A stretch of 64,000 bases of DNA from Lindgomyces ingoldianus (taxonomy: Eukaryota; Ascomycota; Dothideomycetes; Pleosporales; Lindgomycetaceae), in the NCBI RefSeq assembly GCF_010093535.1, contig NW_022985165.1, forward strand, positions 1,820,996-1,884,995, in the 5' to 3' direction. This document shows, piece by piece, positions 35,832-46,780 of the stretch (position 1 is its first letter; each line of letters begins with the position of its first letter). Under the pieces are notes generated by a model. The model did no database searches, was not told the DNA's origin, and saw only the letters and a program-made list of their open reading frames with translations. The position numbers were made by a program, and so were the translations under genes.

Positions 35832-38800
35832 TTAAACACTACTCCTTTTAAAAAGTATAGTAACCTTATAACATAACTTAGATTCTAACATAGCCTATGC
35901 TGCACTATTAGAATTTATAAAAGTTTCTACCTAAAGTAAAGCTGTTTTAGCAGAATAAATTAACTTTATCTAGAACAACATTAAAAAACTCTAGCAGATT
36001 AGTAATAAAGTTAGTAAATTATTAAAACTTAAGTAAAAAATAGCTAACCTTTGTAAAAAAAAAACTATAAATTTATAAAACCCCTTACTTCTTATTAACC
36101 TTTATAAAGCTACTACCTAAGCCTATTAGATACATAAATTATAAGTAGAACTAGTAAAGGTTTAAAACATCTTAATAAATAAAGTAAGTGTTATAGCTAA
36201 GAAGGCTTTAAGACTAGCCCTTTTAAAGCCTTTTAAAAGATTATTAAAAGACCTCTAACTATTCTTTACTTAATGCTACCTTTATATGTAGTATAATAAG
36301 GGAGCATTTTAGACTAACATAGAAATAATCTTCTAAATAGGATTACACTTAGAAGGCCCTTTTATAATCTAGTTTTAACTTTATGCTAATAACTAGATAG
36401 ACTTTAGAGCTAATAGCGCCCTACTTAATCTTAAAATAAAAGAAGTATTTAGTAGTGTTAAAAATTTTAAGGCAGCTTTATTAGCTATTTATAGGACCCT
36501 AGATAAAAAAAGAATTGTAGCTAACTAACTAGATAATATAAGGCAGGGCAGCAGACTAGTCTAGAACTATGCAGCGCGTTTTAGAGAGCAAATAGCTATC
36601 TGCGGATAGAATAACTAGAAAGCCCTATGCTGCATGTTTTATAATAGACTAAATAATAAAGTAAAAAATAAGTTTATGCACATAAACTAACTAACTACTT
36701 TTAAAGAATATATTAAGAAAGCAACAACTTATAATAACTATTATAAAGAATATAAAAGAGAAAAAAAATTAAAGGGAACTTTCTAAAAGCTAGAATTTGT
36801 CCTTAAAAAAAAAGAGCTTTTATAATATAATAAAAAGCTAATAGACCTTAGTTATGTAAAGCATACATAAAGCCCCCCCTCTAAAAAGAGCTAAGTTTTA
36901 GGACGCAATAAGCTGCCTTTAATAAAAAAATAATAAAAATAGCTAGAAAACAAGGCCTGCCTAAACTATAAAAAAGTAGGACATTTTTACTAAAATTGCT
37001 TAGACTTCTAGAAGGGGGAGAATAAAAATACTACTGTAATAATAAAAGCTATTACTGCTAAATATAGCCTTATAGATAAGGAAATATAAAAAAGACTAGA
37101 CAATAGACTTTACTAGTAATATAGAGGAAACTACTCTTTAAACAACTACTTTAAAGTGTATTAAAAAGTAGTTATTTAAAATTTTAGTAGCCTTAATACA
37201 GTGTTGCAGGACCTTATAATTTTTAAAAGATATAAAAAAGAGACTTAGATCTAAGAATACATTATAAATGTTTAGAAAGAAGAAAAATAGTTCCCCTTTT
37301 AAGATTAGACCTCTAGTACTTTAGTAAGAGAGCTTTTCTAACAGTTTTAGGGATGTAGGTGCTAGAAGTGCAGGTTACTACATAACTACCTAAGCAACTG
37401 TATAGTCTTACTTTACTAAATAAATATTAGCAATAACTACTTAATGTTTAACATTATATAAAAGATAGCTAAAGTTAAATATAATATTATAAATAAAAAA
37501 AAGTAATAGTAATTTTTTACTAAAATTAAAGATTAAAAGCTAGAATAGTTAGGTAAACCTGCTAGGTTTAAAGTACTATAACTAGCGCCTAAGAAACCTA
37601 AGACACTACTCTTAAGCCTAGCAATCTCTAGAAAAGCTTTTGCAGTACAACAAAATTATAGACAATGTGTCCTTTGTAGAAGCAGCACCTATAGCACAAG
37701 CAAGTGCTAATAGAAAGAGCACCCTGTACAGCTAGTATAAACAAAAGAATATCCTTAGTAGACTTAGAAAAGTCCCCTTAACACGTTACATAGACCTAAT
37801 AATTATCTATACCTCTAGTACTAGTGTACACAACAATACTGCGTTAAACACTAGAATAACAAACATTAAGCAGGATAGTAGCCTACATAGAAAAAGAACT
37901 ATAACAGTTGCCTATAGCAAGGAACAGCCTTAGCCTGCAAAACTATAAATTATTACACTTATTAGACAGCTCCCCCTTACAAACAAGAACTATAAATAAA
38001 GTGTAATAAATAAAAAAACTATAAGTTTTACTACTTTTAATAAAAAGTAGCAAGAAAAAAAGACTACTTAACATTACATTATTTAGTTAAAGATTATAAA
38101 TGTAAAGCAGCTAACTGCTGTAATTAAGAACATTAAATTTATAAAGAAAAAAAAAATAAATTTAATAATAACTTATAAGACATTAATTTTTATTCTTTTT
38201 TTAATAAAGAAGTTAAACATAACATATCTATAGTAATTATAGTAGAGTAAGGGGCAGGACACAGCCTAACAACTACCTTTATGTATAAAGGATAGCCTAG
38301 ATTAGCCCTTGTAGATAGCAGGTGCACCTTTACTACTATAGATAAGGATTAGGTAGACAAGTAAGGCATACTATTCTACATAAAAAAAAACCTATTTAAG
38401 GTAACCCTTGCTAACACATTATTAATTAAGTACAGTAGAGGATAGATTAACTTAGAAACTTATAAAAAAGACTTTAAAACCTCTAACATAAAAAATTAGA
38501 AATCTATAAACATACTTAAACTAAAAGGCAAATATAATATAATTCTAAGGTATAATTAGCTTAGAACTTATAATCTTGTAATTAATTAGAGAACTATAAC
38601 TATAGAAACCCCTAATAACTACGCACGCATAACCTAGTTAGCATGCTATAATAATAGATGCCTAGTCTATAAATAAGCTAAGTAGGGTAGCAGTTACTAC
38701 TCTAAAAAAAAGAAGCCTTAAAAATTTCTTTACTAGAAACTAAAAGCTTAAGTAATAAAAATAATAAAAAAAAAACTTAAAGAAGTCTCTTATAAAAAAA

Positions 38801-41600
38801 TTAAAGCAGATAAAGACATAGAATAAATTAGTGTTATATAAGTCTAAAAAGAAGGTTAAATCCTGCCTAAATATAAAGACTATAAGGACATGTTTAAAAC
38901 ACTAGAAGACCCTAGAGAACTACTACTACACTAGCTTTAGGACTACACTATTAACCTAATAAAAGATTATAACCTAAAAACGCATAGGCTCTGCCCCCTA
39001 ACTAGGGCACAGAAGAAGGCTTTGTAGGAGTATGTTAATAGAATATTAGCATAAAGCTATATCTAAAAAAGTTATAGTTCTATAGCCTTAGCAGTAGTCT
39101 TTGCAAAAAAGAAAGAAGAAAAAATATAAGTCTATTAAAACTATAAGACCCTAAATAATAACATAGTCTAAGATTAGTTTCCTCTACTAATTATATAAAA
39201 CATTATAAACTAACTAAAAGAAACCTAGTACTTTATAAAGTTTAACATACAAGATAGATTTAATAAAATAAGAATATAAAAAGAAGACAAGTAGCTTACA
39301 GCATTTAAGACTCTGTAGGGGCTCTATAAATTATTAGTAATGCTGTTTAGTCTAACAAACGCTCTAGCAACATTCTAGTAAATTATTAATATAGCCCTTA
39401 ACCTTTATCTAGATGTCTTTACTTTAGTATATTTAGATAATGTCCTTATCTATTTAAGGGATACTCTAGAAGACTATGTATAAAAAGTATAAAAAGTTTT
39501 AGAATAGCTTAGGAAGTATAGACTTTACCTATAGCTTTCTAAATATAAGTTTTATATTACTAAAACAGAATACTTAGGATTTATAATTAATAAAAAAGAA
39601 ATAAAAATTAATTTAGCTAAAGTATAAAAGGTACTTAAATAGCTAGAACTTATAATAGTTAAAGAAGTAAAAGAATTTCTTAGACTATTAGGCTATGTTA
39701 GACAAATAATTAAGGACTATTTAAAAATTACTATACTATTAATAAACACTATAACTAAGGAGTAGGCAATAGCAAAGTTTGTCTAGACCCTAGAAATAAA
39801 TAAAGCATTTATAATGCTAAAATAAGCTATAACAGATAAACTAGTATTAAGAATGTACAACCTATAATTAGAAATAAAAATCCACACAGACGTGTCCCTT
39901 AGAGCTAGCAGAGCTGTGTTATACTAAAAACAGGAAGACAGAAAATGGCACCTAGTTGTGTACCACTCTGCTAAGTTCTTAGGACTAGAAGTAGGCTACA
40001 GCATACCTAATAAGGAGCTAAAAGCAATATTAAATGCTGTAAGAGTATAGACTATAGAGCTACATAAGATAGTAAGGCTATTTAATATTATAACTAACTA
40101 TGCAAACCTAGTTATGTTCTTGTTAGTAAAGAAACTATTGCTAATGCATGTAAGATAGGTAATAGAACTTGCACAGTTTAACTATATTATTAAGCATGTG
40201 CCTAGAGCACAAAACTAGCAGGCTAATGCTCTTAGCTAAAGACTAGACTACTTTAATAGAGAAGAGAAGAGAACTAAAAAGTTTACACTTTTTAAGAAAA
40301 CTAATAAAAGATAGATTTATAATAGACCTTAACTTATAAAAGAATTTTACATGCTTATAGCTAGTAAGCAAAGATAGAAGAACCTAATTTAAGAATATTA
40401 TAAATCTTTAATGTTTAGACACTTAGAAATAGGCACCCTCTAGAAGAAGTTAAGGGCTACTATACTACAACAAATACTAAAAGTAAAGCAACTATGCACA
40501 GAGGTGCTTAGAAAATATAATACCTGTAATAAAAATAATTTAAGAAGGCATAAAGCCTATAGATATCTCTAATTAATTAAAGCACTAAAACTACTATAGA
40601 CAATAATTATAATAAACTTTATTATAGAATTACCTCTATCTAAAGAACTAGAAATAAACAGGATGTGTAATATAATTATAGTAGCCCTAGATAAAACTAC
40701 TAAGTATCTACACACTTAGCCTTTAGAAAAAATAATAACAGCTAAAAAATTTATTTATAAATTAAAGCAAAATATAATATTAGTATATAAATGCCTTAAG
40801 ATTATTATTTTTAACTAAAATAAGCTATTTACTAGCAGTTTTTAGAAAGCAGTAATGTAGCACCTTAGCATAGCACATAAGCTATTAACAGCCTACTACC
40901 TGCAGACAGACAGACAGACTAAAAAAGTAAATATAGAAATAGAAAAATATTTAAGAAAGTATATTTCCTACACTTAGAATAACTAGCTAGAATAGCTTCT
41001 AATAGCATAGTTAGTAATTAATAATATAGAATTAGCTATAATAAAAAAAACACTATATAAAGCTAATTTTAGATATAACTTATACTTTATGCTACACAGA
41101 AGTTAACTTATAGACCTATAAAAGTTAATAGACTAGCTAATAGACCTACACTAGATACATAAAAAGTTAGCTGTAGAAGCAAGTTCTAGTAGGGTAATAA
41201 TAAAAAGATATGCAAATAAATTATAATAACTAAGACTAGAAATCTACCTAAGAGACTACATGTACTTTAACACTAAGAACCTTAAGATACCTAGACCTTC
41301 TAGAAAGCTAGCAAAAAAAAGAATAGAACTATATAAAGTTCTTTAGACCTAATAAAACAACTGCAAGCTTAAGCTTCCTTTATATATAAAGATACACCTA
41401 TAGTTCTACGTCTCTAGACTAGAAAAAGCACTTAAGGAAGTCCTCTTATCTACTTAAAAATAAAAGGACAAAGAAACAGAATATAAAGTTAAACATATTA
41501 TTAGTAACTAAAAAAACTAAAAGGAATTTTTAGTAAAATAAAAAAAGTAGCTTACTAGTAAAAACATGTAAAAACTAGCTAAGAATTTAAGGAACGCGCA
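35832..41600 (+). pseudogene. E2 gag-pol relic (chromovirus)
   Basis: Plus strand. Gag zinc knuckle about 36957-37000 (CLNYKKVGHF, then NCLDF; second Cys now Tyr). Protease ALVDSRCTFTTIDKD about 38308-38350 with its catalytic Asp kept. RT about 38880-39560 with FTLVYLDNVLIYLRDTLED about 39418-39475 (second Asp now Asn). RNase H about 39890-40260 (IHTDVSLRASRAVLY keeps its Asp). Integrase about 40410-41060, with VALDKTTKYL keeping the first Asp. Chromodomain about 41468-41590 (EYKVKHIISN, then EFLVK), which in this family is thought to read heterochromatin marks. Stops at former Gln/Trp codons make it non-functional. Confidence 0.9.
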
Positions 41601-42124
41601 GCTGTTAGTATAAGTATACCTTTAGGCTTGTCTAAAAAAAACTAGCTAGGCAATAAGGCACCTATATTAAAAGGAACAGCTATGTTATTACTAGATAGCA
41701 GCAGCCTTTAGAGACAAGTCCTAGCTAATAATAGTTAAGAAAAGAAATAGCCTTCTACTTTAGCCTTAAGAGCTTCTATCTTATCTAAGAAAGATAAGTC
41801 TCTTTTTAGGTACTTTATGTAATAAGCTTCTAATAAATCTAATAATTTTTAGATATAATCTTGCTTAGAACGCTTTCTAGCCTTTGCCTCTAGAGTCTTC
41901 TAGACCTAACATAATATCTTATTATTAAGGTCCTGCTTTTAAGCCTTTGTAGTAACTGCTTTTTAAAGAAGCATTTCCCTCTTTTTCTCTAAATAATCTT
42001 ACCTAGTATTAGAAATAAAAGCGTTACATTTACTATTTTTTTTTACACACTTAACACACTTGTCTAAGGATAAAGTTAACACATAAAATAACTTTAAAAA
42101 TTAGTAAGCGCTATAGGGCCTTAT
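41590..42124 (-). pseudogene. Antisense reading frame in the E2 3' region, Cys motif plus Lys/Leu-rich helix
   Basis: Opposite to pol, between the chromodomain and the 3' LTR. From an ATA at 42124-42122 (ATG in E6) the minus strand reads through YVLTLSLDKCVKCVKKNSKC (about 42085-42027; C-x2-C-x6-C, like the first half of a Zn2Cys6 cluster), then a charged Lys/Leu/Glu-rich stretch with KARKRSKQDY and LDKIEALKAKVEG (about 41775-41740). Stops are all UAG/UAA at sites fitting former Gln codons. The same frame is found in E6 (59560-60023) and, more decayed, in E1. I do not recognise the protein; a DNA-binding or regulatory role is only a guess from the Cys spacing. Confidence 0.5.
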
Positions 42125-42323
42125 CTTTGTCTAGTAAAGAGGATTAAAATAACAAATAACATAAAAATAATAGAATAAACAAGACTAGCAAGCTATTTAG
42201 TATAAAAAAGATAGATGTTAAGAATGCCTTTTAGTAAGAGGGCACTAATGTTATAAATAAGCTCTTACTAACATAGTTGTGTGAGCAGAGCAGTGAGGAC
42301 GCTGCTAGGAAGAAGGGGCAGCG

Positions 42324-42915
42324 TGTTACAGTCTACAGTTAGACCAGCGTAACTCCACCTAGGATGCTCCACAATATAGTACAGTTAGAGCAGGACTTGC
42401 TTACAGACTAAGTAGAGGACGCGGAGGTAGCACAGCTACCTAAGATTATAGAAGAATGCGTTGTCTAATAGAAGGATAGGACACAAATTCTATAAGTCTA
42501 AGAAAGCTTAGCAAGCCCTGCTTAGCAGGCTTATGTAGGCTTGTCTAGCTTACCTTAGCGTCCCCTACATATGTATATAATTTCTACATTAAACAACCTT
42601 TAGAAGGTGTGTTTAATATTTAGTTTATTTTTTATATAGACTAAGTAGCATTTAGCTTTTTAAAGAGCTGTAATACTATTTATATATCTTACGCTATATA
42701 TACTTCTAACCCTGTCTAACAGGACTGTTTAACCCTGGCCTCCCTACTGCTGCACATAGGGCAAACCACGATCTAGTCACTCTCCCTCCCTCTATTAGCC
42801 TAATAGCCTGTACGTAGGACTGTACACCCTACCGGATTGGCCCCTACTACCCGTCCTACTTCCCCCCTAGGAACATCATAAGACCCGAGTGCTTCCCGAA
42901 GCAAGGATTGTAACA
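42324..42915 (+). repeat. E2 3' LTR
   Basis: 592 bp. Here the inner (left) end is RIP-converted (AGTACAGTTAGAGCAGGACT) while the outer 200 bp (42720-42915) are intact and CpG-containing, the mirror image of the 5' LTR. Confidence 0.93.
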
Positions 42916-42920
42916 GTAAG

Positions 42921-43519
42921 GTAAGCTCTGTACTTTACTTATATAAGATTCTTTGTGCTTGCGTCTGTTAGTGCTAGCTCTTGTTTTAAGGCTTGTACAA
43001 GTGCCTATAAAGTAGATTAGTTCTTTAACACAAGCTACATTATTATAGGTCCTAGGAGCTCTAGTGCGACAGTTACATTAACCTAGTTCTAGATTGTCTA
43101 AAAACGCGTTGCGCAGGAAGCCTAGTTGCTTAATTAAGCTTAGTACTTAGCAATATTAGTCTAGTACTGTATATTAGCCTTCTCTAGTAAGTTCTTAGCA
43201 GTAATTACTTTAAGTGTAGGCATCTCTAGAGCGCTGTCTATAGGATTTAGAGCGTCTAGTCTATCTAGATTAATCATGTCCTATAGGTTTTTGCTAAGAG
43301 CATAGAACTAGAGCTAGATAAACTAGAGAGGCTAGCTTGCATAGTCTTTAAGCTAGTATACTCCTGTTAGGAGAGAAGCATCTTAATTAGCTATAACATA
43401 GGCTTTAAAGGTAATAAGGATAAGTAAAGATAAAAAATAAAGCTTTTAAACAGCTTTTGCTAGCGCTATAGTTATATAAAAAGAATTGTTCTAGGTTCTT
43501 AAAGCGCTAGGCCTATAAC
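42921..43519 (-). pseudogene. C3 gag relic, upstream part
   Basis: Between the 5' LTR of C3 and the E2 insertion, minus strand. Several tens of codons stay readable (for example ITAKNLLEKANIQY near 43195, VALELLGPIIM near 43060). The start codon is not clear. The sequence immediately inside the LTR (GTTATAGGCCTAGCGC on the minus strand) would include the primer-binding site; the tRNA cannot be identified. Confidence 0.5.
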
Positions 43520-43737
43520 TGTAGAGAATAAAATAGCCTAGCAGTAGCTGTTTAGAAGATTAGATAAAGTAACTCTGCTATCTAAGAGAGCTAAAGGCTC
43601 TCCTTATATACACTAAGCTTTAGAACATAATATCTCTAGATCCCAAGCTGCGTCCCAGGCTCTGAGCCCCTAGTCCCAGGCTCCGAGCCCCAGTCCCAGG
43701 CTCTGAGCCCCAGCCAAGGCTCTTAGTATACGCGACA
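43520..43737 (-). repeat. C3 5' LTR
   Basis: 218 bp. The inner half (43520-43640) is RIP-converted relative to 29376-29593 (TGTAGAGAATAAAATAGCCT against TGTGGAGGATAAAATAGCCT), whereas the outer half (43650-43737) is intact. Confidence 0.92.
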
Positions 43738-43742
43738 GCTTC

Positions 43743-44131
43743 TACTTATAAGCCTTTATAGTAGTAGCTTTTTAAAAAAGTGTTTTTCTCTCTTTCTTTA
43801 ACTAACTTTATATAGTGTTAAAAATAAAAGTATTACACTTACTATACTTTTTTACACACTTAATATATTTATTTAAAAATAAAGTTAACACACATAGTAA
43901 CTTTAAAAATTAGTAAGTGCTATAAAGCTATATTTTTATCTAATAAAAAAATTAAAACATAAGGTAATATAAAAATAATAAAATAAATAAAACTAATAAG
44001 CTATTTAGTTTAAAAAAAATAAATGTTAAAAATACTTTTTAGTAAAAAAGTGCTTACTTTATAAATAAATTTTTACTAATATAGTTATATAAGCAGAGCA
44101 GTAAGGACACTGCTAAAGAGAAAGGGCAGCG
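43743..44131 (-). pseudogene. E1 3' region with decayed antisense frame
   Basis: Continuation of E1 after C3, homologous to E2 about 41935-42323. On the minus strand the antisense frame is visible as YIKCVKKYSKC (about 43860-43825, first Cys now Tyr), with Asp-to-Asn changes just before it; the rest of the frame lies left of C3 at about 29050-29370. A polypurine tract (AAAGAGAAAGGGCAG) ends the segment. Confidence 0.5.
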
Positions 44132-44723
44132 TGTTATAGTCTATAGTTAGACTAGCATAACTCTACTAGCAGTGCTCCACAACCTAGTAGGGTTAGAGTA
44201 GGGTTTGCTTATAGACCTATTAGAGGACACAGAGGCAGCGCAGCTGCCTACAATAATAGAGAAATGCGTTGTTTAATAGGAAGACAGGCTATAAGTCTAG
44301 GTAGCCTAAGGTAGCTTAAGAAGCTTTTTTTAGTAGGCTTCTATAAACTTTACTAGCTCCCCTTAGCACTTCTAGCATATATATATAGTTTCTATATTAA
44401 ATAACTTTTAAAAAGTGTGTTTAATGTTTAGTTTATTTTTTATATAGACTAAGTAGCATTTAGCTTTTTAAAAAGCTATAATACTATTTATATATCTTAC
44501 ACTATATATACTTTTAATTCTATCTAATAGGACTGTTTAACCTAGCCTCTCTACTACTACACACAGGGTAAACTATAATTTAGTCACTCTCCTCCCCTCT
44601 AGTAGCCTATTAGCCTGTACGTAGGACTGTACACCCTACTAGTTAGCCCCTTACCACCCGTCCTACTCATCCCCTAGGAACACCATCAGACCCGAGTGCT
44701 TCCACGAAGCAAGGATTGTAACA
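44132..44723 (+). repeat. E1 3' LTR
   Basis: 592 bp, TGTTATAG...GATTGTAACA. Mostly RIP-converted, except for the outer 90 bp (44635-44723), which are intact (ACCACCCGTCCTACTCATCC). Followed by TSD GTGAC. Confidence 0.92.
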
Positions 44724-44728
44724 GTGAC

Positions 44729-44798
44729 ATAGATACGTGATCCTGCTCGTGCGCGATCGCTTGTATCCAGGCCGCGACGCTGCTGCTGCGTACGGACA
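44729..44798 (-). repeat. C1 right (5') LTR, outer 70 bp
   Basis: End of the C1 LTR after the E1 insertion: unmutated, with many CpG (GCTCGTGCGCGATCGCTTG, GCCGCGACGCTGCTGCTGCG). It ends ACGGACA, followed by TSD GAATC at 44799-44803. Confidence 0.85.
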
Positions 44799-44827
44799 GA
44801 ATCTTTTATATAAAGAGATGTACTAGC

Positions 44828-44904
44828 TGTTGCGTTTGCTAAAAGGTTAACCTCCTAGCTAGCACAGCAGAAGGATATATATAGACAGGTAGCTGTATGC
44901 GACA
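44828..44904. repeat. 77-bp TG...CA module, possible short LTR
   Basis: TGTTGCG...ATGCGACA, closely matching 61142-61219. In both places it abuts the same point (TTATAATTAATG) of a family A transposon 3' fragment, while the left flanks differ. The TG/CA ends suggest an LTR of a small retroelement, but no target duplication flanks this copy. Confidence 0.45.
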
Positions 44905-44920
44905 TTATAATTAATGTTTA

Positions 44921-46780
44921 ACGTACCTAACAGGTTAGCCGGCCACACAGGTTAGCCAGCCACTTTTGCTAAGCCCTTACTACACTCTACTTATCTATAT
45001 AATGCTTTAACAACAACACTAGATTAAATCTTCTAAAAAATGTTAAATACAGCTTACTTTTTAGGCTTTTAAATAAAACTTAAAACTTTTTTTATAATAT
45101 ACTACAGCTATTTATAATGTCTTTTATATAACACTAAGCAATTAACGCGCTAGACAGCCTTTATAAGTAAAATGCTAGCTTAAATTAAGGAATCTAACTA
45201 AGCTTAAAAAAAAGTAGTTATTAAGTATATACTTAAGCTTATTACACATAGATTTTTTTAAGGCTTATAGCTATAGCTAATATAGCTAATTCTTTGCGCA
45301 TAAAGTGTAATTTAGGCTAGGTTAGCTTAAACTAGCCTAGTATATAAGTTAAGCACTGCTTTAAGTTTACAATAAAGTTTAATTATAAGTATAATTATAA
45401 AAAAGCACTTTATAAAGATTTAAAAGTTATCTAAAGCTAGTTTTACCTAGGAGCTAATATAAAAGCTAAGTATAGTATTTAAAATAAAAACATGTATAAC
45501 TTTAATAAGTTAGGCTTTATAATAGGCTAGATATTAACTAGAGTAGTTGTTATAGCTTTAAAGAAATAAAAATAGCTAAAAGTAATATAGTAAAGTAATA
45601 AAAAGTAAATAATAGTTATTTAAAGCATTAATATAATAAAGTAAGCTATTTTACTTTTTATTATTTTTAAAAGCTGCTATTACTTTTTTACTTAATATAA
45701 AAAAAAATCTACTTTAAAACTAGGTTATTATAGTCTCTAAAAATAGCTAGATAATAAATAAGCTTAAGCTATAGTAGTTAAAGCACTTTAATAAGCATAT
45801 AAAAAGAAAAGTTATAAGCACTTATTAGCTTTTTATTATTAATAGCTATAAAAGCTATAACTTACTTAATTTTTAGTAGTACTATAAAAAAAATAATATT
45901 ATTACTATTTATATACTTTTATACTTATTACACTTTTTATAGCTTTTTAATGTAGGTTGTTTTACCTTTGTAAAAAAAGTATATAAGCGCTAAGCTAAAG
46001 ATCTTATATATAACTAAATTACTTATATTATAAAACTTAAGTTCTTACTATGCTTTATACACACTTATAATGTAGTAATTACTTTTAGTAATATCTAAAA
46101 AGAGTTTTAAAGCGCTAGTTTAGTCTTATTTAACCTAAAATAAGTTAAAATAGCTTTTAATATCTAGTTATATACTTTATTACTACTACTACCTATTAAT
46201 AATAAGCCCTAGTAGTTGTAAACCTTAAGTAATACTTTTAAATTTAAGTTATAATTAATGCTTATAAAAGTAAAAATTTAGAAGCATATAAATAGCTTAC
46301 TAATGTCTATAGTAAAAGCCTTTAAAAAGGGTTTAAAAAGGGCAGTAATTATTACACATAAGCTAGTATTAGCGTAAAAAGAGATTATAAAGCTTTAAGT
46401 AGTAAATAAAGCTACTACATAATATAAATTACATAAAAAAAGTAAATTTAGGTAAAAAAAACTTTAATAGTTAAAAATAAAGCTTATCTAACTACTCTAA
46501 AGAAGTTTAGAGCGTGTAGTAATAAGAAAAAGCTAAAGATATAAGTATACACTAAAAAAAGTAAGCTAAGTTAAAAGTAATATAAGTAGTGTAATTAAAC
46601 TAGGCATAACTTACATATGTGTAAGAAAGTAGTAGAAGTAGACTTTAAATAATATCTTATGTTATATTACTTTATACAGGGCTAAAGTAGGCTGTTTTGC
46701 GCTAGAATAGGTAAGTTTTAGTAAGGGCTTAGCAAAAGTAGCTAGCTAACCTGTGTGGCCAGCCAACCTGTTAGGTACGT
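44921..46780 (+). mobile_element. Fot1/pogo-type DNA transposon, family B copy 1, full length
   Basis: 1860 bp, TA duplications at 44919-44920 and 46781-46782, TIRs starting ACGTACCTAACAGGTTAGCC with an internal repeat of the GGTTAGCC(A/G)GCCAC unit. The plus strand encodes a complete but broken pogo-clade transposase: first-Asp block YNFNKLGFIIG (about 45494-45526), a second block FIINSYKSYNLL (about 45829-45867), a third, LFNVGCF (about 45943-45965). All three catalytic Asp are now Asn, and stops are frequent. Confidence 0.9.
45000..46640 (+). pseudogene. Family B copy 1 transposase relic
   Basis: Tc1/mariner superfamily, pogo/Fot1 clade DDE transposase read on the plus strand, with exact limits uncertain after RIP. 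N-terminal DNA-binding region about 45000-45480, DDE core about 45494-45965 including LKHFNKHIKRKV just before the second block, and a basic C-terminal tail about 46250-46600. The start codon cannot be fixed. Catalytic residues are lost in all three positions. Confidence 0.78.

Larger units (their letters stand above)
35240..42915 (+). mobile_element. Chromovirus E2, full-length, innermost element of the nest
   Basis: 7676 bp, plus strand, 592-bp LTRs at both ends, TSD GTAAG at 35235-35239 and 42916-42920. Same family as E1 and uninterrupted. A polypurine tract (GAAGAAGGGGCAG) precedes the 3' LTR. Coding region less RIP-damaged than E1, fitting a younger insertion. Confidence 0.94.
29376..43737 (-). 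mobile_element. Ty1/copia retrotransposon C3, footprint containing E2
   Basis: Minus-strand copia element with 218-bp LTRs at 29376-29593 (3') and 43520-43737 (5') and TSD GCTTC at 29371-29375 and 43738-43742, inserted in the E1 3' region. Minus-strand order: 5' LTR, gag (43519-42921, then 35239 on), integrase, RT, RNase H, a GC-rich segment, 3' LTR. E2 is inserted within gag. Net length without E2 is about 6.7 kb. It is a different family from C1 in LTR and in RT sequence. Confidence 0.92.
22490..44723 (+). mobile_element. Chromovirus (Ty3/gypsy) E1, footprint containing C3, E2 and a solo LTR
   Basis: Plus-strand element with two 592-bp LTRs (22490-23081 and 44132-44723). The TSD is GTAAC at 22485-22489 and GTGAC at 44724-44728, differing by one RIP-type G-to-A change. 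Net length without nested insertions is about 7.6 kb, matching E2 (7676 bp). The internal part includes gag, protease, RT, RNase H, integrase and a chromodomain. It is interrupted by a solo LTR (23350-23567) and by C3 (29376-43737). Confidence 0.92.
2707..44798 (-). mobile_element. Ty1/copia retrotransposon C1, footprint containing nested insertions
   Basis: A copia-type element read on the minus strand, with LTR copies at both ends (TGTTGAAT...ACA) and TSD GAATC at 2702-2706 and 44799-44803. On the minus strand the order is 5' LTR (44798 to 44729, then 22489 to 22280), leader and gag, integrase (18583 to 16679), reverse transcriptase and RNase H (11018 to about 8970), 3' LTR (8652 to 8398, then 2731 to 2707). 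Integrase before RT is the copia order. It is interrupted by G1a, G1b, Fot1-type elements at 18586 and 20332, and E1, which itself carries C3 and E2. All coding parts are RIP-degraded. Confidence 0.85.

Noticed and set aside
44828..44904. Simple solo-LTR insertion for the 77-bp module
   Set aside because: The 5-bp flanks (CTAGC left, TTATA right) do not match, so it is a junction of two elements and not a clean insertion.
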